Part shown: positions 24,501-39,500 of the stretch, one piece after another
Numbering within the stretch: position 1 is the first letter of the stretch
Layout: each line of letters opens with the position of its first letter
NCBI GenBank assembly: GCA_002104985.1
Contig: MCGO01000205.1
Location: 1-64,000, forward strand
Reading direction: 5' to 3'
DNA from: Rhizoclosmatium globosum
Lineage: Eukaryota; Chytridiomycota; Chytridiomycetes; Chytridiales; Chytriomycetaceae
DNA: 64,000 nt
Program-made: the position numbers and the translations under genes
The notes under the pieces: model-generated
The model's database searches: none
Told to the model about the DNA's origin: nothing
What the model saw: the letters and a program-made list of their open reading frames with translations, nothing else

Positions 24501-27500
24501 CCAGGCCTGTCTCTTCCACCTTGTCCAAGCACAGTAGTCTCTCACTCACCAAGCCAGCTCCATCAAAGACCCAAACATCTCAAAAGACATCTTGGATCTC
24601 AACAGATGAACAAAAGAGATCAACTTCTTCAACCAAGACTAGTACAAAAGTGTCCACAATCAAGACTACTACGTCTTCAACATCAAAACCAATCTGTGAG
24701 AAAACAGAAGGAGTATGTAAGATTGAGCACAATGCAGACACAGGATTGTTTGTCAGCACATTCAACACAACCCAGTACTACTTTGATTCAAAGGTAAGTC
24801 TCATCATTATGGTGTAATATGGCCCCATAGCACTAACAATTTGCATCAACAGGATCTGTTTATGCTCTTCAATCCTCAGATATGACAGTGCAACTTAACA
24901 TTACCACGGATATTGATCCGTCAACCAAGAAACCCATCATTGTGATTGGCAAAGTCATTTTTACCTGTCCTGGAAACAACTATCCTGGTGGAGTGTCTGA
25001 GGCCACATTTACCTCTGCAACATTGACATCACAGCAAGAACTATATTGCAGTGCTGGTAGCTGTGGTGGAGCTACACCAAAAGGTACAGTTTTTTTATTG
25101 GTCTGTTTCTGAGCATTTCTGAAATAACTTGATTTAGATACATGTGTTTTAAATGTTGAGAAGGACAGTAGAGTTCCTGGATATCTAATTATCACAAGAG
25201 TCTTGTATATGGGAACAAGGGCATCTGGTGGTATCTGCTACCATGGAAATGGCTCTTGCTTGCCTTCAAAACCAACAACTGGTACATTATCAGCAAGCAC
25301 AACAAAGAAGTCATCAACCAGTAGAACAGCATCAACTGTGAGACCTTCTGCAGTAACATCCAAGCAGACCAATGTTTCCAGCAGTAAAACTGGCACATCA
25401 GCAAAGCCTCAGAGCACAAGTTCAAAGTCAGTTGTGTCAAAAGTTCAATCAGCTGCAACTACTCAGAAGACAACAGTTTCCAAGCATGCAAGCAGTGCTA
25501 GTACTTCCAAGCCTGTTGCATCAACCTCCAAACATCTCTCTTCAACATCCAAGCAAGCCACCAGTGCTTCCACTTCCAAGCCAGTGTCATCAACATCCAA
25601 GCATGCCACCAGTGCTGCTTCTTCCAAGCCTGTCACATCAACATCCAAACATGCCACCAGTGCTTCCAGTTCCAAACATCTCTCTTCAACATCCAAGCAC
25701 GCCACCAGTGCTTCCACTTCCAAGCCTGTCACATCAACATCCAAACATGCCACCAGTGCTTCCACTTCCAAGCCAGTGTCATCAACATCCAAGCATGCCA
25801 CCAGTGCTGCTTCTTCCAAGCCTGTCACATCAACATCCAAACATGCCACCAGTGCTTCCAGTTCCAAACATCTCTCTTCAACATCCAAGCACGCCACCAG
25901 TGCTTCCACTTCCAAGCCAGTGTCATCTACATCCAAGCAAGCCACCAGTGCTTCCACTTCCAAGCCAGTGTCATCAACATCCAAGCATGCCACCAGTGCA
26001 GCTTCTTCCAAGCCTGTCACATCAACATCCAAACATGCCACCAGTGCTTCCAGTTCCAAGCCAGTGTCATCAACATCCAAGCATGCCACCAGTGCTGCTT
26101 CTTCCAAGCCTGTCACATCAACATCCAAACATGCCACCAGTGCTTCCAGTTCCAAACATCTCTCTTCAACATCCAAGCACGCCACCAGTGCTTCCACTTC
26201 CAAGCCTGTCACATCAACATCCAAACATGCCACCAGTGCTTCCAGTTCCAAACATCTCTCTTCAACATCCAAGCACGCCACCAGTGCTTCTTCTTCCAGG
26301 CCTGTCTCTTCCACCTTGTCCAAGCACAGTAGTCTCTCACTCACCAAGCCAGCTCCATCAAAGACCCAAACATCTCAAAAGACATCTTGGATCTCAACAG
26401 ATGAACAAAAGAGATCAACTTCTTCAACCAAGACTAGTACAAAAGTGTCCACAATCAAGACTACTACGTCTTCAACATCAAAACCAATCTGTGAGAAAAC
26501 AGAAGGAGTATGTAAGATTGAGCACAATGCAGACACAGGATTGTTTGTCAGCACATTCAACACAACCCAGTACTACTTTGATTCAAAAGGTAAGTCTCAT
26601 CATTATGGTGTAATATGGCCCCATAGCACTAACAATTTGCATCAACAGGATCTGTTTATGCTCTTCAATCCTCAGATATGACAGTGCAACTTAACATTAC
26701 CACGGATATTGATCCGTCAACCAAGAAACCCATCATTGTGATTGGCAAAGTCATTTTTACCTGTCCTGGAAACAACTATCCTGGTGGAGTGTCTGAGGCC
26801 ACATTTACCTCTGCAACATTGACATCACAGCAAGAACTATATTGCAGTGCTGGTAGCTGTGGTGGAGCTACACCAAAAGGTACAGTTTTTTTATTGGTCT
26901 GTTTCTGAGCATTTCTGAAATAACTTGATTTAGATACATGTGTTTTAAATGTTGAGAAGGACAGTAGAGTTCCTGGATATCTAATTATCACAAGAGTCTT
27001 GTATATGGGAACAAGGGCATCTGGTGGTATCTGCTACCATGGAAATGGCTCTTGCTTGCCTTCAAACCAACAACTGGTACATTATCAGCAAGCACAACAA
27101 AGAAGTCATCAACCAGTAGAACAGCATCAACTGTGAGACCTTCTGCAGTAACATCCAAGCAGACCAATGTTTCCAGCAGTAAAACTGGCACATCAGCAAA
27201 GCCTCAGAGCACAAGTTCAAAGTCAGTTGTGTCAAAAGTTCAATCAGCTGCAACTACTCAGAAGACAACAGTTTCCAAGCATGCAAGCAGTGCTAGTACT
27301 TCCAAGCCTGTTGCATCAACCTCCAAACATCTCTCTTCAACATCCAAGCAAGCCACCAGTGCTTCCACTTCCAAGCCAGTGTCATCAACATCCAAGCATG
27401 CCACCAGTGCTGCTTCTTCCAAGCCTGTCACATCAACATCCAAACATGCCACCAGTGCTTCCAGTTCCAAACATCTCTCTTCAACATCCAAGCACGCCAC

Positions 27501-30500
27501 CAGTGCTTCCACTTCCAAGCCTGTCACATCAACATCCAAACATGCCACCAGTGCTTCCACTTCCAAGCCTGTCACATCAACATCCAAACATGCCACCAGT
27601 GCTTCCAGTTCCAAACATCTCTCTTCAACATCCAAGCACGCCACCAGTGCTTCCACTTCCAAGCCAGTGTCATCTACATCCAAGCAAGCCACCAGTGCTT
27701 CCACTTCCAAGCCAGTGTCATCAACATCCAAGCATGCCACCAGTGCAGCTTCTTCCAAGCCTGTCACATCAACATCCAAACATGCCACCAGTGCTTCCAG
27801 TTCCAAGCCAGTGTCATCAACATCCAAGCATGCCACCAGTGCTGCTTCTTCCAAGCCTGTCACATCAACATCCAAACATGCCACCAGTGCTTCCAGTTCC
27901 AAACATCTCTCTTCAACATCCAAGCACGCCACCAGTGCTTCCACTTCCAAGCCTGTCACATCAACATCCAAACATGCCACCAGTGCTTCCAGTTCCAAAC
28001 ATCTCTCTTCAACATCCAAGCACGCCACCAGTGCTTCCACTTCCAAGCCAGTGTCATCTACATCCAAGCAAGCCACCAGTGCTTCCACTTCCAAGCCAGT
28101 GTCATCTACATCCAAGCACGCCACCAGTGCTTCTTCTTCCAGGCCTGTCTCTTCCACCTTGTCCAAGCACAGTAGTCTCTCACTCACCAAGCCAGCTCCA
28201 TCAAAGACCCAAACATCTCAAAAGACATCTTGGATCTCAACAGATGAACAAAAGAGATCAACTTCTTCAACCAAGACTAGTACAAAAGTGTCCACAATCA
28301 AGACTACTACGTCTTCAACATCAAAACCAATCTGTGAGAAAACAGAAGGAGTATGTAAGATTGAGCACAATGCAGACACAGGATTGTTTGTCAGCACATT
28401 CAACACAACCCAGTACTACTTTGATTCAAAAGGTAAGTCTCATCATTATGGTGTAATATGGCCCCATAGCACTAACAATTTGCATCAACAGGATCTGTTT
28501 ATGCTCTTCAATCCTCAGATATGACAGTGCAACTTAACATTACCACGGATATTGATCCGTCAACCAAGAAACCCATCATTGTGATTGGCAAAGTCATTTT
28601 TACCTGTCCTGGAAACAACTATCCTGGTGGAGTGTCTGAGGCCACATTTACCTCTGCAACATTGACATCACAGCAAGAACTATATTGCAGTGCTGGTAGC
28701 TGTGGTGGAGCTACACCAAGAGGTACAGTTTTTTTATTGGTCTGTTTCTGAGCATTTCTGAAATAACTTGATTTAGATACATGTGTTTTAAATGTTGAGA
28801 AGGACAGTAGAGTTCCTGGATATCTAATTATCACAAGAGTCTTGTATATGGGAACAAGGGCATCTGGTGGTATCTGCTACCATGGAAATGGCTCTTGCTT
28901 GCCTTCAAAACCAACAACTGGTACATTATCAGCAAGCACAACAAAGAAGTCATCAACCAGTAGAACAGCATCAACTGTGAGACCTTCTGCAGTAACATCC
29001 AAGCAGACCAATGTTTCCAGCAGTAAAACTGGCACATCAGCAAAGCCTCAGAGCACAAGTTCAAAGTCAGTTGTGTCAAAAGTTCAATCAGCTGCAACTA
29101 CTCAGAAGACAACAGTTTCCAAGCATGCAAGCAGTGCTAGTACTTCCAAGCCTGTTGCATCAACCTCCAAACATCTCTCTTCAACATCCAAGCAAGCCAC
29201 CAGTGCTTCCACTTCCAAGCCAGTGTCATCAACATCCAAGCATGCCACCAGTGCTGCTTCTTCCAAGCCTGTCACATCAACATCCAAACATGCCACCAGT
29301 GCTTCCAGTTCCAAACATCTCTCTTCAACATCCAAGCACGCCACCAGTGCTGCTTCTTCCAAGCCTGTCACATCAACATCCAAACATGCCACCAGTGCTT
29401 CCAGTTCCAAGCCAGTGTCATCAACATCCAAGCATGCCACCAGTGCTGCTTCTTCCAAGCCTGTCACATCAACATCCAAACATGCCACCAGTGCTTCCAG
29501 TTCCAAACATCTCTCTTCAACATCCAAGCACGCCACCAGTGCTTCCACTTCCAAGCCTGTCACATCAACATCCAAACATGCCACCAGTGCTTCCAGTTCC
29601 AAACATCTCTCTTCAACATCCAAGCACGCCACCAGTGCTTCCACTTCCAAGCCTGTCACATCAACATCCAAACATGCCACCAGTGCTTCCAGTTCCAAAC
29701 ATCTCTCTTCAACATCCAAGCACGCCACCAGTGCTGCTTCTTCCAAGCCTGTCACATCAACATCCAAACATGCCACCAGTGCTTCCAGTTCCAAACATCT
29801 CTCTTCAACATCCAAGCACGCCACCAGTGCTTCCACTTCCAAGCCAGTGTCATCTACATCCAAGCACGCCACCAGTGCTTCTTCTTCCAGGCCTGTCTCT
29901 TCCACCTTGTCCAAGCACAGTAGTCTCTCACTCACCAAGCCAGCTCCATCAAAGACCCAAACATCTCAAAAGACATCTTGGATCTCAACAGATGAACAAA
30001 AGAGATCAACTTCTTCAACCAAGACTAGTACAAAAGTGTCCACAATCAAGACTACTACGTCTTCAACATCAAAACCAATCTGTGAGAAAACAGAAGGAGT
30101 ATGTAAGATTGAGCACAATGCAGACACAGGATTGTTTGTCAGCACATTCAACACAACCCAGTACTACTTTGATTCAAAAGGTAAGTCTCATCATTATGGT
30201 GTAATATGGCCCCATAGCACTAACAATTTGCATCAACAGGATCTGTTTATGCTCTTCAATCCTCAGATATGACAGTGCAACTTAACATTACCACGGATAT
30301 TGATCCGTCAACCAAGAAACCCATCATTGTGATTGGCAAAGTCATTTTTACCTGTCCTGGAAACAACTATCCTGGTGGAGTGTCTGAGGCCACATTTACC
30401 TCTGCAACATTGACATCACAGCAAGAACTATATTGCAGTGCTGGTAGCTGTGGTGGAGCTACACCAAGAGGTACAGTTTTTTTATTGGTCTGTTTCTGAG

Positions 30501-33500
30501 CATTTCTGAAATAACTTGATTTAGATACATGTGTTTTAAATGTTGAGAAGGACAGTAGAGTTCCTGGATATCTAATTATCACAAGAGTCTTGTATATGGG
30601 AACAAGGGCATCTGGTGGTATCTGCTACCATGGAAATGGCTCTTGCTTGCCTTCAAAACCAACAACTGGTACATTATCAGCAAGCACAACAAAGAAGTCA
30701 TCAACCAGTAGAACAGCATCAACTGTGAGACCTTCTGCAGTAACATCCAAGCAGACCAATGTTTCCAGCAGTAAAACTGGCACATCAGCAAAGCCTCAGA
30801 GCACAAGTTCAAAGTCAGTTGTGTCAAAAGTTCAATCAGCTGCAACTACTCAGAAGACAACAGTTTCCAAGCATGCAAGCAGTGCTAGTACTTCCAAGCC
30901 TGTTGCATCAACCTCCAAACATCTCTCTTCAACATCAAAACATGCCACCAGTGCTTCCACTTCCAAGCCAGTGTCATCTACATCCAAACATGCCACCAGT
31001 GCTTCCTCTTCCAAGCCTGTCGCATCAACATCCAAACATGCCACCAGTGCTTCCAGTTCCAAACATCTCTCTTCAACATCCAAGCACGCCACCAGTGCTG
31101 CTTCTTCCAAGCCTGTCACATCAACATCCAAACATGCCACCAGTGCTTCCAGTTCCAAGCCAGTGTCATCAACATCCAAGCATGCCACCAGTGCTGCTTC
31201 TTCCAAGCCTGTCACATCAACATCCAAACATGCCACCAGTGCTTCCAGTTCCAAACATCTCTCTTCAACATCCAAGCACGCCACCAGTGCTGCTTCTTCC
31301 AAACATCTCTCTTCAACATCCAAGCACGCCACCAGTGCTGCTTCTTCCAAGCCTGTCACATCAACATCCAAACATGCCACCAGTGCTTCCAGTTCCAAAC
31401 ATCTCTCTTCAACATCCAAGCACGCCACCAGTGCTTCCACTTCCAAGCCAGTGTCATCTACATCCAAGCACGCCACCAGTGCTTCTTCTTCCAGGCCTGT
31501 CTCTTCCACCTTGTCCAAGCACAGTAGTCTCTCACTCACCAAGCCAGCTCCATCAAAGACCCAAACATCTCAAAAGACATCTTGGATCTCAACAGATGAA
31601 CAAAAGAGATCAACTTCTTCAACCAAGACTAGTACAAAAGTGTCCACAATCAAGACTACTACGTCTTCAACATCAAAACCAATCTGTGAGAAAACAGAAG
31701 GAGTATGTAAGATTGAGCACAATGCAGACACAGGATTGTTTGTCAGCACATTCAACACAACCCAGTACTACTTTGATTCAAAAGGTAAGTCTCATCATTA
31801 TGGTGTAATATGGCCCCATAGCACTAACAATTTGCATCAACAGGATCTGTTTATGCTCTTCAATCCTCAGATATGACAGTGCAACTTAACATTACCACGG
31901 ATATTGATCCGTCAACCAAGAAACCCATCATTGTGATTGGCAAAGTCATTTTTACCTGTCCTGGAAACAACTATCCTGGTGGAGTGTCTGAGGCCACATT
32001 TACCTCTGCAACATTGACATCACAGCAAGAACTATATTGCAGTGCTGGTAGCTGTGGTGGAGCTACACCAAGAGGTACAGTTTTTTTATTGGTCTGTTTC
32101 TGAGCATTTCTGAAATAACTTGATTTAGATACATGTGTTTTAAATGTTGAGAAGGACAGTAGAGTTCCTGGATATCTAATTATCACAAGAGTCTTGTATA
32201 TGGGAACAAGGGCATCTGGTGGTATCTGCTACCATGGAAATGGCTCTTGCTTGCCTTCAAAACCAACAACTGGTACATTATCAGCAAGCACAACAAAGAA
32301 GTCATCAACCAGTAGAACAGCATCAACTGTGAGACCTTCTGCAGTAACATCCAAGCAGACCAATGTTTCCAGCAGTAAAACTGGCACATCAGCAAAGCCT
32401 CAGAGCACAAGTTCAAAGTCAGTTGTGTCAAAAGTTCAATCAGCTGCAACTACTCAGAAGACAACAGTTTCCAAGCATGCAAGCAGTGCTAGTACTTCCA
32501 AGCCTGTTGCATCAACCTCCAAACATCTCTCTTCAACATCAAAACATGCCACCAGTGCTTCCACTTCCAAGCCAGTGTCATCTACATCCAAACATGCCAC
32601 CAGTGCTTCCACTTCCAAGCCTGTCGCATCAACATCCAAACATGCCACCAGTGCTTCCAGTTCCAAACATCTCTCTTCAACATCCAAGCACGCCACCAGT
32701 GCTGCTTCTTCCAAGCCTGTCACATCAACATCCAAACATGCCACCAGTGCTTCCAGTTCCAAGCCAGTGTCATCAACATCCAAGCATGCCACCAGTGCTG
32801 CTTCTTCCAAGCCTGTCACATCAACATCCAAACATGCCACCAGTGCTTCCAGTTCCAAACATCTCTCTTCAACATCCAAGCACGCCACCAGTGCTTCCAC
32901 TTCCAAGCCTGTCACATCAACATCCAAACATGCCACCAGTGCTTCCACTTCCAAGCCAGTGTCATCAACATCCAAGCATGCCACCAGTGCTGCTTCTTCC
33001 AAGCCTGTCACATCAACATCCAAACATGCCACCAGTGCTTCCAGTTCCAAACATCTCTCTTCAACATCCAAGCACGCCACCAGTGCTGCTTCTTCCAAGC
33101 CTGTCACATCAACATCCAAACATGCCACCAGTGCTTCCAGTTCCAAGCCAGTGTCATCAACATCCAAGCATGCCACCAGTGCTGCTTCTTCCAAGCCTGT
33201 CACATCAACATCCAAACATGCCACCAGTGCTTCCAGTTCCAAACATCTCTCTTCAACATCCAAGCACGCCACCAGTGCTTCCACTTCCAAGCCTGTCACA
33301 TCAACATCCAAACATGCCACCAGTGCTTCCAGTTCCAAACATCTCTCTTCAACATCCAAGCACGCCACCAGTGCTTCCACTTCCAAGCCTGTCACATCAA
33401 CATCCAAACATGCCACCAGTGCTTCCAGTTCCAAACATCTCTCTTCAACATCCAAGCACGCCACCAGTGCTGCTTCTTCCAAGCCTGTCACATCAACATC

Positions 33501-36500
33501 CAAACATGCCACCAGTGCTTCCAGTTCCAAACATCTCTCTTCAACATCCAAGCACGCCACCAGTGCTTCCACTTCCAAGCCAGTGTCATCTACATCCAAG
33601 CACGCCACCAGTGCTTCTTCTTCCAGGCCTGTCTCTTCCACCTTGTCCAAGCACAGTAGTCTCTCACTCACCAAGCCAGCTCCATCAAAGACCCAAACAT
33701 CTCAAAAGACATCTTGGATCTCAACAGATGAACAAAAGAGATCAACTTCTTCAACCAAGACTAGTACAAAAGTGTCCACAATCAAGACTACTACGTCTTC
33801 AACATCAAAACCAATCTGTGAGAAAACAGAAGGAGTATGTAAGATTGAGCACAATGCAGACACAGGATTGTTTGTCAGCACATTCAACACAACCCAGTAC
33901 TACTTTGATTCAAAAGGTAAGTCTCATCATTATGGTGTAATATGGCCCCATAGCACTAACAATTTGCATCAACAGGATCTGTTTATGCTCTTCAATCCTC
34001 AGATATGACAGTGCAACTTAACATTACCACGGATATTGATCCGTCAACCAAGAAACCCATCATTGTGATTGGCAAAGTCATTTTTACCTGTCCTGGAAAC
34101 AACTATCCTGGTGGAGTGTCTGAGGCCACATTTACCTCTGCAACATTGACATCACAGCAAGAACTATATTGCAGTGCTGGTAGCTGTGGTGGAGCTACAC
34201 CAAGAGGTACAGTTTTTTTATTGGTCTGTTTCTGAGCATTTCTGAAATAACTTGATTTAGATACATGTGTTTTAAATGTTGAGAAGGACAGTAGAGTTCC
34301 TGGATATCTAATTATCACAAGAGTCTTGTATATGGGAACAAGGGCATCTGGTGGTATCTGCTACCATGGAAATGGCTCTTGCTTGCCTTCAAAACCAACA
34401 ACTGGTACATTATCAGCAAGCACAACAAAGAAGTCATCAACCAGTAGAACAGCATCAACTTTGAGACCTTCTGCAGTAACATCCAAGCAGACCAATGTTT
34501 CCAGCAGTAAAACTGGCACATCAGCAAAGCCTCAGAGCACAAGTTCAAAGTCAGTTGTGTCAAAAGTTCAATCAGCTGCAACTACTCAGAAGACAACAGT
34601 TTCCAAGCATGCAAGCAGTGCTAGTACTTCCAAGCCTGTTGCATCAACCTCCAAACATCTCTCTTCAACATCAAAACATGCCACCAGTGCTTCCACTTCC
34701 AAGCCAGTGTCATCTACATCCAAACATGCCACCAGTGCTTCCACTTCCAAGCCTGTCGCATCAACATCCAAACATGCCACCAGTGCTTCCAGTTCCAAAC
34801 ATCTCTCTTCAACATCCAAGCACGCCACCAGTGCTGCTTCTTCCAAGCCTGTCACATCAACATCCAAACATGCCACCAGTGCTTCCAGTTCCAAGCCAGT
34901 GTCATCAACATCCAAGCATGCCACCAGTGCTGCTTCTTCCAAGCCTGTCACATCAACATCCAAACATGCCACCAGTGCTTCCAGTTCCAAACATCTCTCT
35001 TCAACATCCAAGCACGCCACCAGTGCTGCTTCTTCCAAACATCTCTCTTCAACATCCAAGCACGCCACCAGTGCTGCTTCTTCCAAGCCTGTCACATCAA
35101 CATCCAAACATGCCACCAGTGCTTCCAGTTCCAAACATCTCTCTTCAACATCCAAGCACGCCACCAGTGCTTCTTCTTCCAGGCCTGTCTCTTCCACCTT
35201 GTCCAAGCACAGTAGTCTCTCACTCACCAAGCCAGCTCCATCAAAGACCCAAACATCTCAAAAGACATCTTGGATCTCAACAGATGAACAAAAGAGATCA
35301 ACTTCTTCAACCAAGACTAGTACAAAAGTGTCCACAATCAAGACTACTACGTCTTCAACATCAAAACCAATCTGTGAGAAAACAGAAGGAGTATGTAAGA
35401 TTGAGCACAATGCAGACACAGGATTGTTTGTCAGCACATTCAACACAACCCAGTACTACTTTGATTCAAAAGGTAAGTCTCATCATTATGGTGTAATATG
35501 GCCCCATAGCACTAACAATTTGCATCAACAGGATCTGTTTATGCTCTTCAATCCTCAGATATGACAGTGCAACTTAACATTACCACGGATATTGATCCGT
35601 CAACCAAGAAACCCATCATTGTGATTGGCAAAGTCATTTTTACCTGTCCTGGAAACAACTATCCTGGTGGAGTGTCTGAGGCCACATTTACCTCTGCAAC
35701 ATTGACATCACAGCAAGAACTATATTGCAGTGCTGGTAGCTGTGGTGGAGCTACACCAAAAGGTGCGGTTTTTTTATTGGTCTGTTTCTGAGCATTTCTG
35801 AAATAACTTGATTTAGATACATGTGTTTTAAATGTTGAGAAGGACAGTAGAGTTCCTGGATATCTAATTATCACAAGAGTCTTGTATATGGGAACAAGGG
35901 CATCTGGTGGTATCTGCTACCATGGAAATGGCTCTTGCTTGCCTTCAAAACCAACAACTGGTACATTATCAGCAAGCACAACAAAGAAGTCATCAACCAG
36001 TAGAACAGCATCAACTGTGAGACCTTCTGCAGTAACATCCAAGCAGACCAATGTTTCCAGCAGTAAAACTGGCACATCAGCAAAGCCTCAGAGCACAAGT
36101 TCAAAGTCAGTTGTGTCAAAAGTTCAATCAGCTGCAACTACTCAGAAGACAACAGTTTCCAAGCATGCAAGCAGTGCTAGTACTTCCAAGCCTGTTGCAT
36201 CAACCTCCAAACATCTCTCTTCAACATCAAAACATGCCACCAGTGCTTCCACTTCCAAGCCAGTGTCATCTACATCCAAACATGCCACCAGTGCTGCTTC
36301 TTCCAATCCTGTCACATCAACATCCAAACATGCCACCAGTGCTTCCAGTTCCAAACATCTCTCTTCAACATCCAAGCACGCCACCAGTGCTTCCACTTCC
36401 AAGCCTGTCACATCAACATCCAAACATGCCACCAGTGCTTCCAGTTCCAAACATCTCTCTTCAACATCCAAGCACGCCACCAGTGCTTCCACTTCCAAGC

Positions 36501-39500
36501 CTGTCACATCAACATCCAAACATGCCACCAGTGCTTCCAGTTCCAAACATCTCTCTTCAACATCCAAGCACGCCACCAGTGCTTCTTCTTCCAGGCCTGT
36601 CTCTTCCACCTTGTCCAAGCACAGTAGTCTCTCACTCACCAAGCCAGCTCCATCAAAGACCCAAACATCTCAAAAGACATCTTGGATCTCAACAGATGAA
36701 CAAAAGAGATCAACTTCTTCAACCAAGACTAGTACAAAAGTGTCCACAATCAAGACTACTACGTCTTCAACATCAAAACCAATCTGTGAGAAAACAGAAG
36801 GAGTATGTAAGATTGAGCACAATGCAGACACAGGATTGTTTGTCAGCACATTCAACACAACCCAGTACTACTTTGATTCAAAAGGTAAGTCTCATCATTA
36901 TGGTGTAATATGGCCCCATAGCACTAACAATTTGCATCAACAGGATCTGTTTATGCTCTTCAATCCTCAGATATGACAGTGCAACTTAACATTACCACGG
37001 ATATTGATCCGTCAACCAAGAAACCCATCATTGTGATTGGCAAAGTCATTTTTACCTGTCCTGGAAACAACTATCCTGGTGGAGTGTCTGAGGCCACATT
37101 TACCTCTGCAACATTGACATCACAGCAAGAACTATATTGCAGTGCTGGTAGCTGTGGTGGAGCTACACCAAAAGGTACAGTTTTTTTATTGGTCTGTTTC
37201 TGAGCATTTCTGAAATAACTTGATTTAGATACATGTGTTTTAAATGTTGAGAAGGACAGTAGAGTTCCTGGATATCTAATTATCACAAGAGTCTTGTATA
37301 TGGGAACAAGGGCATCTGGTGGTATCTGCTACCATGGAAATGGCTCTTGCTTGCCTTCAAAACCAACAACTGGTACATTATCAGCAAGCACAACAAAGAA
37401 GTCATCAACCAGTAGAACAGCATCAACTGTGAGACCTTCTGCAGTAACATCCAAGCAGACCAATGTTTCCAGCAGTAAAACTGGCACATCAGCAAAGCCT
37501 CAGAGCACAAGTTCAAAGTCAGTTGTGTCAAAAGTTCAATCAGCTGCAACTACTCAGAAGACAACAGTTTCCAAGCATGCAAGCAGTGCTAGTACTTCCA
37601 AGCCTGTTGCATCAACCTCCAAACATCTCTCTTCAACATCAAAACATGCCACCAGTGCTTCTTCTTCCAGGCCTGTCTCTTCCACCTTGTCCAAGCACAG
37701 TAGTCTCTCACTCACCAAGCCAGCTCCATTAAAGACGCAAACATCTCAAAAGACATCTTGGATCTCAACAGATGAACAAAAGAGATCAACTTCTTCAACC
37801 AAGACTAGTACAAAAGTATTTACAAGCAAAAGTGTCTATAGTAAAACAAAGACATCACTACATACAAGAAGAACTGTCTATTCCACAACAGGAATAATTC
37901 AAACATCAAAAACTGAAATGACTCCAACAACCACATCACTGTTTACTTTAAATTCAAGATTCAGCAGTAGGATCACAAGTACAAAAATTAAATTGACTAA
38001 GACTAAAACGAAGAGTTCAAATGCTGCAAAGACTTTCACTTCTTCATTTACATCAACAACTGTGGCAACACAGTCCACAAGTGCTGCAGTTTCTGGCACA
38101 ACCAGCAACACCCCTGTGAGTGTTCCAACCTCACCAAGTGTTGAGCCTAGCAGTACATCGGCTGCCTCAGTAAGTAGCTTTTGTTGTTTTTCAGAGCTTT
38201 CTTACTAATATTTGTACTAGACCTTTGTTTCAAGCCAAACATCTAGCAGACCAGCAGAGGACAGCTCATCAACAGTTCAGACAAGCTCGTGGATTTCAAC
38301 AGGTGATATTAAACGCTCCACAAGTGCAACCAGTGTTTCCTCAGAGTCAGCACCAACTGTGCCAGCTACATCCTCACTGGGCTCTAGTTCTGTGGCTTCA
38401 CAATCTATATCCTCCAGCTCCATGTCTGGCAGTTCTCCTGCCAGTGTGCCGTCCTCAACTAACGCTGAGTCAACTACTTTGTCCACAATGTCTCAGCCTG
38501 GCTCCAGTAGTGTGGCAACACAGTCCACAAGTGCTGCAGTTTCTGGCACAACCAGCAACACCCCTGTGAGTGTTCCAACCTCACCAAGTGTTGAGCCTAG
38601 CAGTACATCGGCTGCCTCAGTAAGTAGCTTTTGTTGTTTTTCAGAGCTTTCTTACTAATATTTGTACTAGACCTTTGTTTCAAGCCAAACATCTAGCAGA
38701 CCAGCAGAGGACAGCTCATCAACAGTTCAGACAAGCTCGTGGATTTCAACAGGTGATATTAAACGCTCCACAAGTGCAACCAGTGTTTCCTCAGAGTCAG
38801 CACCAACTGTGCCAGCTACATCCTCACTGGGCTCTAGTTCTGTGGCTTCACAATCTATATCCTCCAGCTCCATGTCTGGCAGTTCTCCTGCCAGTGTGCC
38901 GTCCTCAACTAACGCTGAGTCAACTACTTTGTCCACAATGTCTCAGCCTGGCTCCAGTAGTGTGGCAACACAGTCCACAAGTGCTGCAGTTTCTGGCACA
39001 ACCAGCAACACCCCTGTGAGTGTTCCAACCTCACCAAGTGTTGAGCCTAGCAGTACATCGGCTGCCTCAGTAAGTAGCTTTTGTTGTTTCTCAGAGCTTT
39101 CTTACTAATATTTGTACTAGACCTTTGTTTCAAGCCAAACATCTAGCAGACCAGCAGAGGACAGCTCATCAACAGTTCAGACAAGCTCGTGGATTTCAAC
39201 AGGTGATATTAAACGCTCCACAAGTGCAACCAGTGTTTCCTCAGAGTCAGCACCAACTGTGCCAGCTACATCCTCACTGGGCTCTAGTTCTGTGGCTTCA
39301 CAATCTATATCCTCCAGCTCCATGTCTGGCAGTTCTCCTGCCAGTGTGCCGTCCTCAACTAACGCTGAGTCAACTACTTTGTCCACAATGTCTCAGCCTG
39401 GCTCCAGTAGTGTGGCAACACAGTCCACAAGTGCTGCAGTTTCTGGCACAACCAGCAACACCCCTGTGAGTGTTCCAACCTCACCAAGTGTTGAGCCTAG

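Noticed and set aside
22280..36642. Long minus-strand ORFs (Leu/Glu/Val/Ala/Cys-rich) antisense to the 48-bp arrays, and a second plus-strand frame rich in Pro/Leu/His
   Set aside because: A 48-bp repeat without stops keeps several frames open at once. Signal peptide, splice sites and domain exons support only the Ser/Thr/Lys frame.
22276..37672. CRISPR array
   Set aside because: The repeats are contiguous 48-bp coding units with no unique spacers, inside a eukaryotic gene.
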